From positions 1 through 64,000 of the forward strand of contig JBNKGL010000013.1 of the NCBI GenBank assembly GCA_050289805.1: a DNA stretch of 64,000 bases, written 5' to 3'. This document shows, piece after piece, positions 49,700-61,400 of this stretch. The position numbers were made by a program, and so were the translations under genes. The first letter of the stretch is position 1. Each line of letters starts with the position of its first letter. The notes below the pieces were generated by a model. It saw only the letters and a program-made list of their open reading frames with translations. It made no database searches and was not told the DNA's origin. The stretch comes from JAUILA01 sp050289805. GTDB taxonomy: Bacteria; Bacteroidota; Bacteroidia; Cytophagales; Cyclobacteriaceae.

Positions 49700-52600
49700 T
49701 CCACGAGTTCCCTAAGGTCTACCGGCACCACCCGGGAAACGCCCTGTTCAATCATGGTAATTCCGTAAATGACATCAGTACTCGACATGGTGCGCTTGTT
49801 ATGCGTTACGATGATAAACTGACTGTCTTTGGAGAATGTCTTGATGATATTATTGAATTTATCAATATTGGCATCATCCAGCGGGGCGTCTACCTCATCG
49901 AATATACAGAACGGCGCTGGCTTCAGCAGGTAGATTGAAAAAAGCAGTGAGGTTGCCGTCAGGGTTTTTTCACCACCGGACAGCTGGTTGATCGTTAACG
50001 GCCGTTTCCCCTTGGGTTTGGCCATGATCTCAATTTTTGATTCCAGTGGATTTTCCGGATCTGAAAGCTTCAGGTCGCAATCGTCCTCGTCTGTAAAAAG
50101 GCTTCGGAATACTTTTACGAAATTTTCCTTGATCTTTTCATATGCATCCAGGAATGTCTCTTTCGCTACCGTATCAATTTCATCGATGGTCAGCAACAGT
50201 GATTCCTTGGCCTTGAGCAGGTCATCGCGTTGTGTGGTTATAAAATCATTCCTTTCCTTGATTTCCTGGTACGCCTCCATGGCCATCGGGTTGATGGGCC
50301 CCATCCTGTCAAGGCGATCCTTGATACGTTGTACATTATTGGCGAGGGTCTCAACGATTGAAGGATCCGGCTGTTCATCCGGAATATCTTCCATCAGCGA
50401 ATGCATCTCAATATTGAATTCTACCGAGAGCCGTTCTTTAACAGCCGAAAGTTCAAGCTTGGTGTCGTTAAGCTTATTCTGCAGTTCGATAAGGAGGGTA
50501 TCAAGCTGTTCCCGGTTTCGCTGTATTTCGCGTTCCTCCTTATCAATCTGGTCTATCAGACCCCGTGCTGAGTAATAATCCTTTTCAGCTTCGTTTACAC
50601 CGGTCTCAATAGATTCCTTTTCCTCGTACATTCCGATGAGTTCATCATCGGTCGCTTCAGATTTATCGATGAGCTGGCGGATTTCCTCATCGGTCTGTTT
50701 TAATTCCGAAACATTTTTGTCAATACGTGCCCGTGTGGACTCGAAGGTTTCTTCCTTGTATTCCATTTCCTGGATCAGGCTTTTCAACCTGTTCTCCTGC
50801 TGATGGAAGTAGATGTTCTGTTCATTAAAGGCGGAGGAGCGTTCATTCAGCCGTTGGTCTTCTTCGGAGAATTCTGCCTCCATTTTTGCGAGCTTTTCTT
50901 CGATCTTTACAAGTTCCCGGCTGTTTTCTTCCGCTTTGGGACGGTGATCATCCAACTCTTCACGGATTTCTTCGATTTTAGCCTGGATATCTTCCTTGCG
51001 CAGATCTGCTGCTGAAAGCATTTGTGCGAACTGTTCGCGTTTGGTACTGATGGAGATATATTCCTCATTGATATGCCGGATTTCCTCCTGCATTTCTTCC
51101 AGCTCCGAAATATGGGTTTCACTTCGGAGTTTTTCTAATTCTTTCTGATTCTGCGAGAGGCTCTGTTGTACGCTGCTCAGCTTTTTACTAAGTGATTTAA
51201 TCTCTTTATCCAGCTTTTCGAGATTTTTGGCCCTTCCGATCCGTTTCCCTTCAAATAAGCCTACAGATCCTCCGGAAATACTGAAGCGTCGCTTGGTCAC
51301 CTTTCCATTCCGGGTGATGAAAATACTGTCATCGCTGGGGATCGTCGTATGGTCACCTTCGTAGATGTAGACACGATCCAGGATGTAGGACATTAACGAC
51401 CGGTATTTATCATCGTATTCAATGATCTCTGTGGCAGGAAACGCATTATCATACAGCTGCGTATCGCTTGACCTGAATCCTTCAAATGAATCAAGGATGA
51501 AGAAATGGGCCTTACCCTTGGCCGCGTCACTCAGGATATTGATGGCCTCGTATGCGTCGGCTTCCTTATCCACGATGTAATAATTAAGATAGGGTTCCAG
51601 GTAATTCTCGATGGTAACGCGATATTCGTCGTCACATGTAAGGATGTCTGAAAGGAGGGGGGCATTCTTTTTCCAGCCGGCTTTTTTCTTCAAAAACTTG
51701 ATGGCTTCAGGGAAACCCTCCAGATTTTCAACCAGTGATTTTGTCAGGTTATACTCATTTTGCCTGGCGTCCAGTGTGCGGTTGGTTTGTGCCAGCTCTT
51801 CCCGAATCATTTCAATGGTTTTCTGGGTATTCTCAATTCTGATTTGAAGGGCTGTCTCCTGGCTCTTTATTTTATCAAACCGCTGCCGTTTTACAGAAAG
51901 CTCTTCTCCCAGTGATTCTGCTTTCTTCTCAAAGTCCAGCAGACTGGCATTTTGTTCACTCGTATTGGAGGCTGTCCGTTCGAGTTCCTGTTTCAGTGAA
52001 CTGAGCTGAAGCTCCTTTAACTCTACTGACTTACGCAGCTGGTACACTTCCTCCTGGGCATTTTTCTGAACGCGTCGGAGGGTTTCGGTCTCCTCCTGCA
52101 GCAATCGGGTTTTACTTTTTTGTGTCTCGTATTCCTGCTGAAGCTCTTCTTTCCTGGAAGTAAGTTCCTCCATTCTGTCTTCCGCAGCGATTCGTTCCTG
52201 CCGAAGGCTTTCAATACTGAAGGAAGCACGTTCGCTGCTCTTCTTGTCCTGCTCGATCTGTTCCTTCAGGTTGTCTGACTTGTCATTGAGATATCGGAGA
52301 CGCTCATTCTTGATTTTCTTTTCACTTTCATACTGGCGTATCTTGTGAACATGATCATTCAGGGCTTTCTGACGACTGGCCAGTGTTTTCTCCATATGGA
52401 TCAGGTCTGTTTTGGCCTTTTCCAGCAGTGCTTCCTTCTCCTTTATCTGTTTGTTGAGCCCGATTTTCTTGTCATTTTCAACTTCGATCTGTTTTTGCAG
52501 TCCTTTATATTGTTCTGAAAACCGGCTGATGCGTAAACGTGCCAGGGCGAGACTGGAAGTCTTGTATTCCTCCTTCAGCTCATAGTACTTCTCGGTCTGC

Positions 52601-53229
52601 TTTGCCTGCCGTTCAAGCGATTTCATATTCTTTTCAATCTCAAACAGGAGATCCTCTACCCGTTCAAGGTCGGCATCCGTATCTTCAAGCTTCCGGAGTG
52701 TTTCTTTTTTACGTTTTTTGAATTTCGAGATTCCTGCAGCCTCTTCGAACAGTTCGCGACGGCTGTTGTCCTTATCATTGAGCAGGTCATCCACCATCTT
52801 CAATTCTATGATGGCATAACTGTTCGAGGCGATACCGGTATCCATGAAAAGGCTGGTGATATCCTTAAGCCGGCAGGTGATCCCATTCAGAAGGTATTCA
52901 CTATCCCCGGAACGGTAGTAGCGCCGGGTAATGGTAAGCTGGGAATATTCAGTAGGAAGAAGATTTTTTGTATTGTTGAAAGTGAGGCTTACCTCGGCCA
53001 TTTGTGAAGCCTTTCGCTTCTTGGTCCCGTTAAAGATCACATTCTCCATCTTGTCGGACCGCAGGGTTTTACTGCTTTGTTCACCCAGTACCCAACGGAT
53101 TGAATCAACAATATTGGATTTGCCGCATCCGTTAGGACCCACAATACCCGTGATGCCTTTATCGAAATTAATCGTGACCTTATCCCCGAAACTTTTGAAT
53201 CCCTTGATCTCCAGCTTTGAAAGCTCCAT
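49696..53229 (-). CDS. smc: Chromosome segregation protein SMC
   Basis: This 1177-residue protein is a full-length SMC: Walker A GPNGCGKS (31-38), a coiled coil from ~165 to ~500, the hinge at ~510-660 (FLKKKAGWKKNAPLLSDIL), a second coiled coil to ~1020 and the C-terminal signature LSGGEKTLTATSLLFSIYLL with the Walker B FCIFDEVDAPLDD. It organises and segregates chromosomes with ScpA/ScpB. A TAAATTTG -7-like box lies 48 bases upstream. It is the longest core gene here. Confidence 0.97.
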   Translation of the reverse strand: MELSKLEIKGFKSFGDKVTINFDKGITGIVGPNGCGKSNIVDSIRWVLGEQSSKTLRSDKMENVIFNGTKKRKASQMAEVSLTFNNTKNLLPTEYSQLTITRRYYRSGDSEYLLNGITCRLKDITSLFMDTGIASNSYAIIELKMVDDLLNDKDNSRRELFEEAAGISKFKKRKKETLRKLEDTDADLERVEDLLFEIEKNMKSLERQAKQTEKYYELKEEYKTSSLALARLRISRFSEQYKGLQKQIEVENDKKIGLNKQIKEKEALLEKAKTDLIHMEKTLASRQKALNDHVHKIRQYESEKKIKNERLRYLNDKSDNLKEQIEQDKKSSERASFSIESLRQERIAAEDRMEELTSRKEELQQEYETQKSKTRLLQEETETLRRVQKNAQEEVYQLRKSVELKELQLSSLKQELERTASNTSEQNASLLDFEKKAESLGEELSVKRQRFDKIKSQETALQIRIENTQKTIEMIREELAQTNRTLDARQNEYNLTKSLVENLEGFPEAIKFLKKKAGWKKNAPLLSDILTCDDEYRVTIENYLEPYLNYYIVDKEADAYEAINILSDAAKGKAHFFILDSFEGFRSSDTQLYDNAFPATEIIEYDDKYRSLMSYILDRVYIYEGDHTTIPSDDSIFITRNGKVTKRRFSISGGSVGLFEGKRIGRAKNLEKLDKEIKSLSKKLSSVQQSLSQNQKELEKLRSETHISELEEMQEEIRHINEEYISISTKREQFAQMLSAADLRKEDIQAKIEEIREELDDHRPKAEENSRELVKIEEKLAKMEAEFSEEDQRLNERSSAFNEQNIYFHQQENRLKSLIQEMEYKEETFESTRARIDKNVSELKQTDEEIRQLIDKSEATDDELIGMYEEKESIETGVNEAEKDYYSARGLIDQIDKEEREIQRNREQLDTLLIELQNKLNDTKLELSAVKERLSVEFNIEMHSLMEDIPDEQPDPSIVETLANNVQRIKDRLDRMGPINPMAMEAYQEIKERNDFITTQRDDLLKAKESLLLTIDEIDTVAKETFLDAYEKIKENFVKVFRSLFTDEDDCDLKLSDPENPLESKIEIMAKPKGKRPLTINQLSGGEKTLTATSLLFSIYLLKPAPFCIFDEVDAPLDDANIDKFNNIIKTFSKDSQFIIVTHNKRTMSSTDVIYGITMIEQGVSRVVPVDLRELVD

Positions 53230-53277
53230 ACGCGCGTGATGTGTTGATTATGAATTGCCCCACTTTTGGCAAGGAAA

Positions 53278-53285
53278 CAAATTTA
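53278..53285 (-). promoter_or_regulatory. Candidate -7 box for smc
   Basis: On the minus strand this reads TAAATTTG, a full match to TAnnTTTG, 48 bases before the smc ATG. Confidence 0.4.
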
Positions 53286-53387
53286 TTATTTTCTCCTGAT
53301 TTTATATGGTTGCCATGACTAAAATGATCCTGCATCCGAAATAATTAAGAGAAGGATTGCTTATTCTGCAAAATATCGAAGTTTTTG

Positions 53388-53690
53388 TCAGGTTCCGTTT
53401 AGCAGGTAGGATACCATCGGACTCAACACCCACCCGAAAATGAGCAGTGCAACAAATAATCCGAGGATGTCATATGCCGATCCGAATTGTTGAATAATAC
53501 ACCTCCGGGTAAAAACAATGATCCATATCGGAGCCATCAGCAAAATAGTGATCGTGAATGGACTCACTACAAAATAAGTATCGTATAGTTGAAATGTGAT
53601 ATCGCCATGGAGACTGAAGCCGGCAAATAACAGCAACGTTAAAAATCCCAGGATCAGAAACAGATCACGCACGCTTCGATTATTCTTCAT
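53388..53690 (-). CDS. Small membrane protein, function unknown
   Basis: This 100-residue protein has three membrane helices: 9-27 (LFLILGFLTLLLFAGFSLHG), 43-60 (FTITILLMAPIWIIVF) and 73-95 (YDILGLFVALLIFGWVLSPM). The loop FQLYDTYFVVSPF recalls the DTYFV motif of cytochrome-oxidase subunit I, though the rest does not. It overlaps the upstream 226-residue membrane-protein gene by 11 bases, so the two are co-translated. Confidence 0.6.
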   Translation of the reverse strand: MKNNRSVRDLFLILGFLTLLLFAGFSLHGDITFQLYDTYFVVSPFTITILLMAPIWIIVFTRRCIIQQFGSAYDILGLFVALLIFGWVLSPMVSYLLNGT

Positions 53691-54360
53691 TTCGGGACAT
53701 TTTTCGGGAGAGTATTAATAGGTCACTTATATGGGAATAAATGACAACAGGCACGATCGTAGCAGGCAGGAGGATATAGGGAAATAGTGTAACAGCCAGG
53801 TTGGGCTGATCAAACGCAAATTGCTGAAAGGGCATTTCGGTTGAAAGGACTCCATTCACGAGGATGAACAGCACAAGACCGAGGCAGATTAAATTCCAAA
53901 TAAAAAGCCCCCGATCGCCCATCCTGTGCCGCAGATACAGCAGCGCAATGAAGGGTGCGGTAATTCCGGATAGTATATCATAATTCCGGCCGGCAAATGT
54001 CATTAATTCAGGAACCATGCCGTAACAGAATAACATATAAAGGACAAATTCTACGGGTATCCGGATCGTATGGATTAGTGTGCTTCGCACAAGGTTTCGT
54101 TGAGATTCAACTTTCCTGATCCTGTTTCCGGTGCTGCCGTACAGGATCATTAAAACAGGCGGAACTAAAACGAGCAGGAAAGGAGGAGGGAACTGATTCA
54201 TATCCTGATATACACCCATCCATGCCAGTATGGATTGCAGAACTGACCATACAATGATAATAAGAGTAATTCTACCCATTCCGGGATTTGCCCGGAAAAA
54301 GAGTCCAATCGTCAATAAACAAATGGCAATAAACAGAAGATCAAGCCAAATTGGGACCAT
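53680..54360 (-). CDS. Six-to-seven-pass membrane protein, function unknown
   Basis: This 226-residue protein has six or seven hydrophobic segments, at about 4-24, 30-50, 62-75, 103-120, 130-147, 153-171 and 186-205. It has no catalytic or transport motif I can name (GSTGNRIRKVESQRNLVR is a basic cytoplasmic loop). It overlaps the next gene by 11 bases. Confidence 0.6.
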   Translation of the reverse strand: MVPIWLDLLFIAICLLTIGLFFRANPGMGRITLIIIVWSVLQSILAWMGVYQDMNQFPPPFLLVLVPPVLMILYGSTGNRIRKVESQRNLVRSTLIHTIRIPVEFVLYMLFCYGMVPELMTFAGRNYDILSGITAPFIALLYLRHRMGDRGLFIWNLICLGLVLFILVNGVLSTEMPFQQFAFDQPNLAVTLFPYILLPATIVPVVIYSHISDLLILSRKMSRNEE

Positions 54361-54394
54361 ATCAAACCTTTCCTGAATTTATCTAAATTAATCC

Positions 54395-54402
54395 TATATT
54401 TG
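54395..54402 (+). promoter_or_regulatory. Candidate -7 box, near-leaderless
   Basis: TATATTTG is a full match to TAnnTTTG and ends six bases before the ATG at 54409. This implies a transcript starting at or next to the start codon. The last three bases (TTG, 54400-54402) are an in-frame alternative start but would put the start inside the promoter. Confidence 0.45.
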
Positions 54403-54408
54403 AAAAGC

Positions 54409-54906
54409 ATGGACCGCGAAATCATCATTTACATTATTTTCCTCGTCATAGCCCTCCTGGGCAGGTTGATGGGGAAGAAAAAAGGACAGGGGCAAAAGCC
54501 TGCTTCCTCCGGACAACCTTCCAGGCGGCCAAAGCAACCGGTAAAGACATTTGAAGAGCTGCTTCAGGAATTTACGTCGGGAAAGGAAAGCAGTACGGAA
54601 TCGGATGTTGAGGAGGATTGGGATGACTGGGAAGAACCGGTTCGTAAGGAAAAGGAATATCCTAGGCGTAATTTGGAAAAGTCTCCTGAACCCTCATTTA
54701 CTTTTGACCGCAAAGAAAAACTTCGCAGTCTGGATGAGTTGGTGGATATCGATAATATCAAAACAAGGACTTCACTCACTATCGAAGAAGATGAAGAGGA
54801 GGAAGTCCCCGCGGATGAAACAGGTATCAGAGAGATGCTTCAGAATCCTGAAGATGCCCGAAAAGCCATCATTTTATCCGAAATCCTGCAACGGAAATAT
54901 CACTAA
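54409..54906 (+). CDS. Membrane-anchored acidic protein, function unknown
   Basis: This 165-residue protein starts with one membrane helix (MDREIIIYIIFLVIALLGRL) and a basic segment (MGKKKGQGQKP) followed by a long acidic, disordered-looking region (ESTESDVEEDWDDWEEP-type). The C-terminal helix (GIREMLQNPEDARKAIILSE) could bind a partner. The layout recalls envelope scaffold proteins, but I know no family. The ATG at 54409 is used. Confidence 0.6.
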   Translation: MDREIIIYIIFLVIALLGRLMGKKKGQGQKPASSGQPSRRPKQPVKTFEELLQEFTSGKESSTESDVEEDWDDWEEPVRKEKEYPRRNLEKSPEPSFTFDRKEKLRSLDELVDIDNIKTRTSLTIEEDEEEEVPADETGIREMLQNPEDARKAIILSEILQRKYH

Positions 54907-54918
54907 TCAGTGATTTTT
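54899..54918 (+). terminator. Weak hairpin terminator
   Basis: ATCACT (54899-54904) and AGTGAT (54909-54914) form a six-base stem, followed by a short T run. It overlaps the stop codon of the acidic-protein gene. It is weak, so the call is tentative. The rest of the gap to 55070 is AT-rich without a feature I can support. Confidence 0.35.
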
Positions 54919-55070
54919 CTTACATATATAAATCCACCCCATTCGGATTTCCCTTAGAAAATAGTTTGAATAAATTAAATTTAAAACCATATTTACGATA
55001 CGTTCGGTGGTCTGTAAACTATTGAATGGAGATCATTTTTTTAACTATTTTTTGAATAGGCAGATTTTTT

Positions 55071-55421
55071 ATGTCAGTATCCAGCATATTAAAATTATCC
55101 ATTTTGCTGCTGTTGATTGCGACAGTACCCGCGCTCAGCCAGTCGAAAGAGGAAAAAGAAAAGTTTTCAAGCAAGTGCTTTAACGGTAAAATTGAAGCGT
55201 CAATCCGACATGCATCTCCGGGGCAGAACAACGGGCAAATTGTCCTTGATTTTCCTCCCGGTGCAGGAAAGGTTCAGATTGTGTGGATCACCGTGGATAA
55301 ACCCGTAAAGGGTGACCGGCAGCTTAGAAACCTAAAGGCAGGATATTACAGTGTTCATATCACTGACGAAAAAAGGTGCCAATCCATCATCGATAATATT
55401 CAAATAAAGGAAATTGAATAG
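55071..55421 (+). CDS. Small secreted SprB-like domain protein
   Basis: This 116-residue protein has a signal peptide (residues 1-23, ending PALSQ). The mature part is a single SprB-repeat-like domain: IEASIRHASPGQNNGQIVLD, GKVQIVWITVDKP and LKAGYYSVHITDEKRCQSI, the last segment being the recurring 'L.AG.Y.V.(I/V)TD...C' motif of gliding adhesin repeats. It ends one base before the ATG of the giant adhesin. It may help assemble or cap that adhesin (inference). Confidence 0.65.
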   Translation: MSVSSILKLSILLLLIATVPALSQSKEEKEKFSSKCFNGKIEASIRHASPGQNNGQIVLDFPPGAGKVQIVWITVDKPVKGDRQLRNLKAGYYSVHITDEKRCQSIIDNIQIKEIE

Positions 55422-55422
55422 T

Positions 55423-58400
55423 ATGAAAGGATATTTTTTAAGCTTTCCAAAAGCATTAAGATTATTTATAGCCTTGTCATTGCTGTTTGCTCCATTGCTT
55501 TCGGTGCAGGCCCAATGTCCTGTAAATGATATAACTGTAAACCTTACCGACGTCACTTGTAATGGCTTCGATGATGGTACACTTGAAATTGTACTGAACA
55601 ATCCCAATGGATATACCGGTACTTACAATTATATTATTGTAGGAATACCATTAAGTGGTGATGCGGTTATTCAAAATCAGATCGTGAATACACCCAGTGT
55701 GACATTCACGAATCTGCCGGCCGCTGATTATTCAATTTTTGTGACCTTTCCAACGGATCCCAGCTGTACGGGCTTTAGTGATCCCGGCCCTTTTCAGATA
55801 TTTCAGCCAACGCCTCTGATTGCTGGTTTAGACAATGTAACTCCCGCTTGTTCACCGGGAACGGGAGCTATTGACATCTCAGTTTCGGGTGGAAATGGCA
55901 ATTATTCATACGCGTGGTCTGGCCCTACAAATCCAGGGAACGTTGAAGACCCTGTAAACCTGGATGCAGGTGATTACAGCGTGACAATTACAGATGATAA
56001 GGGATGTACGGTAGACATTATTGACATTTTTGTACCCATTATTACCGCTGCAGATGCCGGACCGGACCAGGTAGTTTGTGATAATAACGCTGTTCTGGCA
56101 GGTAATGCATACCGGAACCCGGGTGAAATAGGCAGCTGGAGTGTGATTTCAGGTACCGGTACTTTTGCAGATCCCAATGATCCGAATTCCGCTGTTAGCG
56201 GCCTGTCGGAAGGGGATAATGTTTTTGAATGGTTCATCACAGATGACGGTGGAATCTGTCCCGGAACAACCGATCAGGTCACTGTTACCTGGTATAATCT
56301 GCAACTTACTTCTCCCGGTGATATCGTGCTGAATTGTAATGCTGTGGCAGATGGGGCAGGGACGTTTTCTGTTACTGGTGGAAATGGCCCGTTCAATTTT
56401 ACTGTTGATCAGAATACTGCAGGGGCGACCATCACACCCAACGCTTCTTCCCTTGATTTTTCAGGGGCCGGGCCGGGTATCATAGAAATTACGGTTACTG
56501 ACGCAGATGGCTGTGCCCAATCACAACTCATTACCCTTACGGAGCCGCCTGCGCTGGTTATAGATTCTTTTTCATCTACGGATGCAACATGTAATTCAGG
56601 AAATGACGGTACAATAACGGTCGTTGCTTCCGGCGGAACTGGGGCGCTTGTTTATACCCTTCAGCCCGGAGGGATAGCCAACGGCACCGGGGCCTTCGCC
56701 GGACTTTCGGCTGGTGATTATACGGTGGAAGTTTCTGACGCCAATGCCTGCGGGCCAGTATCCACCGCGACAATAACCATTGCTGAACCTACGGCCATCT
56801 CAATAGACAATGTGGTTTCTACAAACGTGACATGTAACAGTGGAATGGATGGAAGCGTCACTGTTGTTGCCACCGGAGGAACAGCTCCGCTCACCTATAC
56901 ATTGCAGCCCTTGGGCATTTCAAATGCCACCGGAATATTTCCGGGACTCGCGGCTGGAGTTTATACAGTTGATGTAGATGACGCTACAGCCTGTGGTCCC
57001 GTTACAACAGCACCCATCAACATTACAGAGCCAGCTTTGCCGGTTATCGACAATATCACCGCGACGGATGTTACCTGTGCCACATCAACAGACGGAACTA
57101 TTACGGTCGCCGTGAGCGGAGGAGTAACACCATATACATTTACCCTGAATCCGGGGGCGGTTTCAAACAACACCGGTGTATTTAACAATCTTGCCCCGGG
57201 AACCTATAATATTGATATTACCGAAGCCAACGGATGCGGACCGATCACTACAGGAGATATAGCAATTGGCGCACCTCCTGCTATTGTGATTGATAATACG
57301 AATTTTTCAGATCCGCTCTGCAACGGCGCGGCTGACGGTACTATTACCGTGGCGGCCTCGGGCGGAACAGGTACTATCACCTATACGATACAACCTGCAG
57401 GGGTGTCGAATACGACGGGTGTATTCGATAACCTCGTTGCAGGTGATTATACTGTTGAGGTCACCGACGACAATGGATGCGGGCCTGAAGTAACGGGTAC
57501 AATTACCCTTACCGATCCTGCTGCGATCGTTATTGACAATGTTGCGACAATCGATGCAACCTGTGGCGGTGGGAATGATGGAAGTATCACGGTGACCGCT
57601 TCCGGCGGAACCGGAACACTTACCTACACACTTAATCCGGGGGCTGTTTCCAACAATACCGGAATATTCTCAAACCTGGTTTCAGGAACGTATACCGTAG
57701 ACATTACCGATGATAATGCCTGCGGACCGGTAACCACGGCAGATTTGATCATTGGAGAGCCTTCATTGAACCTTGCAGTCACCAATCCAACTATATGTGA
57801 TCCTGCACAGGGTGATGTAGTGATTACCGTAAGCGGAACAACGGCTGGAATCACATACGAATTACAAACTCAGGCAGGTGCATCGCTAACCCCTGCGGTT
57901 ACGGCAGTAAGTACAGGAGGTGACCTTGATCTTATAATACTTCAGGCGAATGCGCCGGTTGTAACAACAATCTATCGTGTGGTTGCCCAGGTCGTGGGCT
58001 GCGGCGAGATCATTAATGCGAACGAGCCGGTTGTTACGGTGAGCCCTCAGCCTGATATTAATCTTGCAGTTTCAGATGCGGTTTCCTGTAATCCGGCTTC
58101 AGATCCAATTACAATAACCATTGCTGCGTCTGAGAACGGGGTGACATACGAACTTCAGGACCTTGGCGGAAATCCGCTCACTCCCCCGGTAACAGTAGCG
58201 GGCAATGGAGGAAATGCAGATCTTATCATTGCGGCAGCGCAAGCGCCCAATGTGAATACAACATATCAGATTGCGGCTGTTAATGCTGCTGGTTGTTCAT
58301 CCATTCTTACGGATCAGCCGACAGTAAGTGTGTCTGATGCACCCACCGCCCTTTTTCAGGGAGATGTGACGGCCTGTGAAGGTTCGTCATCTGACCTTGG

Positions 58401-61400
58401 CGTAGACCTCACTGGTATTGGTCCGTGGGATCTCACCTATAGTGACGGCGTAACCGAAACGACTGTAAATGTAGGAGCCTCTCCATATATTTTCCAGGTA
58501 AGCCCTTCTGTTACGACCACCTATGACCTGGTACGGGTAACCGACCTCGGTACCGGATGTACTACAGATCCACTTGGAAGCAGTGCTACAGTTACTGTGC
58601 AGCCTATTACAGGAGATGAGGTAAGTTTCGGGTCAGGTGACTGGATAGGTTACGTTTATGAAGACGGTCCTACAGGGCCTCCATATCCGGGCCGTGTGGA
58701 TTTTGATCCTGCCAAATACAGGGGATTCATTAATCAGCCTGAAAATTTTGACTTAAATCTTGGAAATAATCTTACACCCCTTACTGGACCTGATTTGTGC
58801 GGGGCTTACGATGATAATTTCAGCATACGATTCAAGCTTCGTAAGGATTTTGCACCGGGTACATACCAGATTACAGTAGGAGGGGATGATGGCTTCAGGC
58901 TTTCGCTTGACGGTGGTGCAACCTTCATCATTGATGAATTTGTGCTTCAGACTTATACAACCCGTACTATCAATATATGTCTGGACGGTTCAACAGATCT
59001 CGTTCTGGAATATTTTGAATCCGGAGGGTCAGCGCGGGTGTCGTTTAATGCAACACTGCTGTCGCCGGCAAATGATGTTTCAGTAACAATTGCAGCCGAT
59101 CAGCTGCCAGCATGTATTGGAACACCTACCACGTTTACGGCAACGCCGGTTGATGCCGGTACAAATCCTACCTATCAGTGGCAGGTGAATGGTGTAAGTG
59201 TTCCTGGTGCAACTTCATCCGACTTTACGACTACGCTGCTGAATGATGGTGACATTGTGAGAGCTATTGTTACAGCCGATCCGACGATCACCTGTGTAAT
59301 TAATAATCCTGCTACATCGAACGAGATTACATATAACTCGACAGATGCACTTACAGCGGATGTAACGATCAGTGCTGATCAGAATCCTGTCTGTATCGGA
59401 ACGGACGTCACTTTTACCGCAGTAACAACCAATGCCGGAGCACTTCCAACATATCAATGGCAGGTGAATGGTGTAGATGTTCCCGGGGAAACAGCAGAAA
59501 CTTTCACAAGCTCATCATTGAATGACGGAGATCTGGTTCGTGTAACGATCGCTACCGATCCCGCGCTCACCTGTGTGACGAACATCACAGCTCAGTCAAA
59601 TGAGATTGCCATTAGTATTGTGAGCGATCTCACAGCTACTGCAAGCATTATAAGTTCTGCAAACCCCGCATGTATTGGTGAAGATGTTATATTCCAGTCG
59701 ACCGTTACCGATGCTGGTGCCAATCCTACGTATCAGTGGCAAATTAATGGCGTCGACGTTGCAGGGGCAATTGCACCTACGTTTACGTCGAATTCACTTA
59801 ATGACGGAGATGTCGTACGGCTGATTGTTACTGCCGACCCTTCAGCTACCTGTGTAAATAACAGCCCGGTAACATCCAATGAAATTACTCAGCAGGTACA
59901 ACCCGGCACGCCGATGACCGTAACTGTCACAGCGGATAACACCAGTATTTGTTCCGGTGAAGATGTGACATTTGAGGCGGTTGTTACCGACGGAGGTGCC
60001 AATCCCACATACCAGTGGCAGCTGAACGGATTAGATATTTCAGCAGCCACGAATTCAACATATATTGCGACGGGCTTATTGAATGGAGACCAGATTACGG
60101 TAGTCGTAACCGCAGATCCTTCTGCAGGTTGTGTGCCCAACAGTCCGTTTACATCGAATCCCATAACCATCCTTGTGCAGGATGCAATTACTCCTGTTGC
60201 CGATATTACGGTTGATCAAAACCCGGTCTGTATTGGCGATGTGGCTACATTCACTGTAAATATTACCGACGCCGGGACTGCGCCAACGATTCAATGGCAG
60301 GTGAATGGGGCAGATGTAGCCGGAGAAACCGGAGCTACATTTACTTCCGCAGGCCTTAACGATGGTGACCTGATCCGTGCTGTGGTTACAGCAGATCCTT
60401 CACTTATCTGTGCAACGGTAACCACCGTAACGACCAATGAAATTGCGCTCTCCACAGTTTCAGATCTTACTGCCTCTGTCACAATCGATGCAGATCAGGA
60501 TCCTGTTTGTGTGGGAGATGCAGTAACTTTTACAGCGACGGCTCAGAATGCCGGTGCTAACCCAACATTCCAGTGGCAGGTAAATGGTGCTGATATCGCG
60601 GGCGAAACGAATGTGACATTCACCTCATCCACGCTGGCCGATGGGGATCTTGTAACAGTGGAACTTACGGCAGACCCGGCGGCATCATGTGTTAATAATC
60701 CGGTCATTACCTCATTACAGTATACGATCAATGTGGTTAATTCACTGAATCCTTCGGTTTCAGTTGTAGCGAATAACACCACGATATGTGCTGGCAATCC
60801 CGTACAATTTACCGCAACGACAACGGAAGCCGGATTGAATCCAACATACCAGTGGCAAATTAATGGAGCCCCTGTCGCGGGTGCCAATGCCGCGGTGTTT
60901 ACGTCAAATACGCTTGTGGATGGTGATCAGGTCAATGTGATTATTAATCCCGATCCGGCGGCAACATGCGCCCCGGCCGGTCCTGTGTCATCAAACGTGG
61001 TTAATATATCAGTGCGTCCGGCAGGTGATCCCGCCTGTACCGGTGGTGCCGGTTGCGGTGCATTTATTGTACAGGTAACGCCCGTTCGGCCTCCCTGTAA
61101 CCTTCCTGATGAAGGGTCTCTAAGTTTCCTCATTACGGGTGGTTCAGGCAGCTACACTGTAGTATTATCCGGAAGTAACGGTTTTAACCAGGGTGAGATT
61201 GGTGCATCAGGAATTCCAATCCTGTTTGAAGACCTTTCTGCCGATGATTATCAGTATACAATTACCGATACCAACGGTAACACGTGTACTTTGCCGTTCA
61301 CCCTCGAGAATGAAACTATTCTGGAAGCCGCCGTAATTGATGTGGTCGACAGTGAATGTTTTAATGAGCCGGACGGACAAGCAACAATTGAAATCCTTAG

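Noticed and set aside
49988..50575. Plus-strand open frame (195 codons) within smc
   Set aside because: It is a Ser/Arg-rich shadow of the SMC coiled coil with no recognisable feature.
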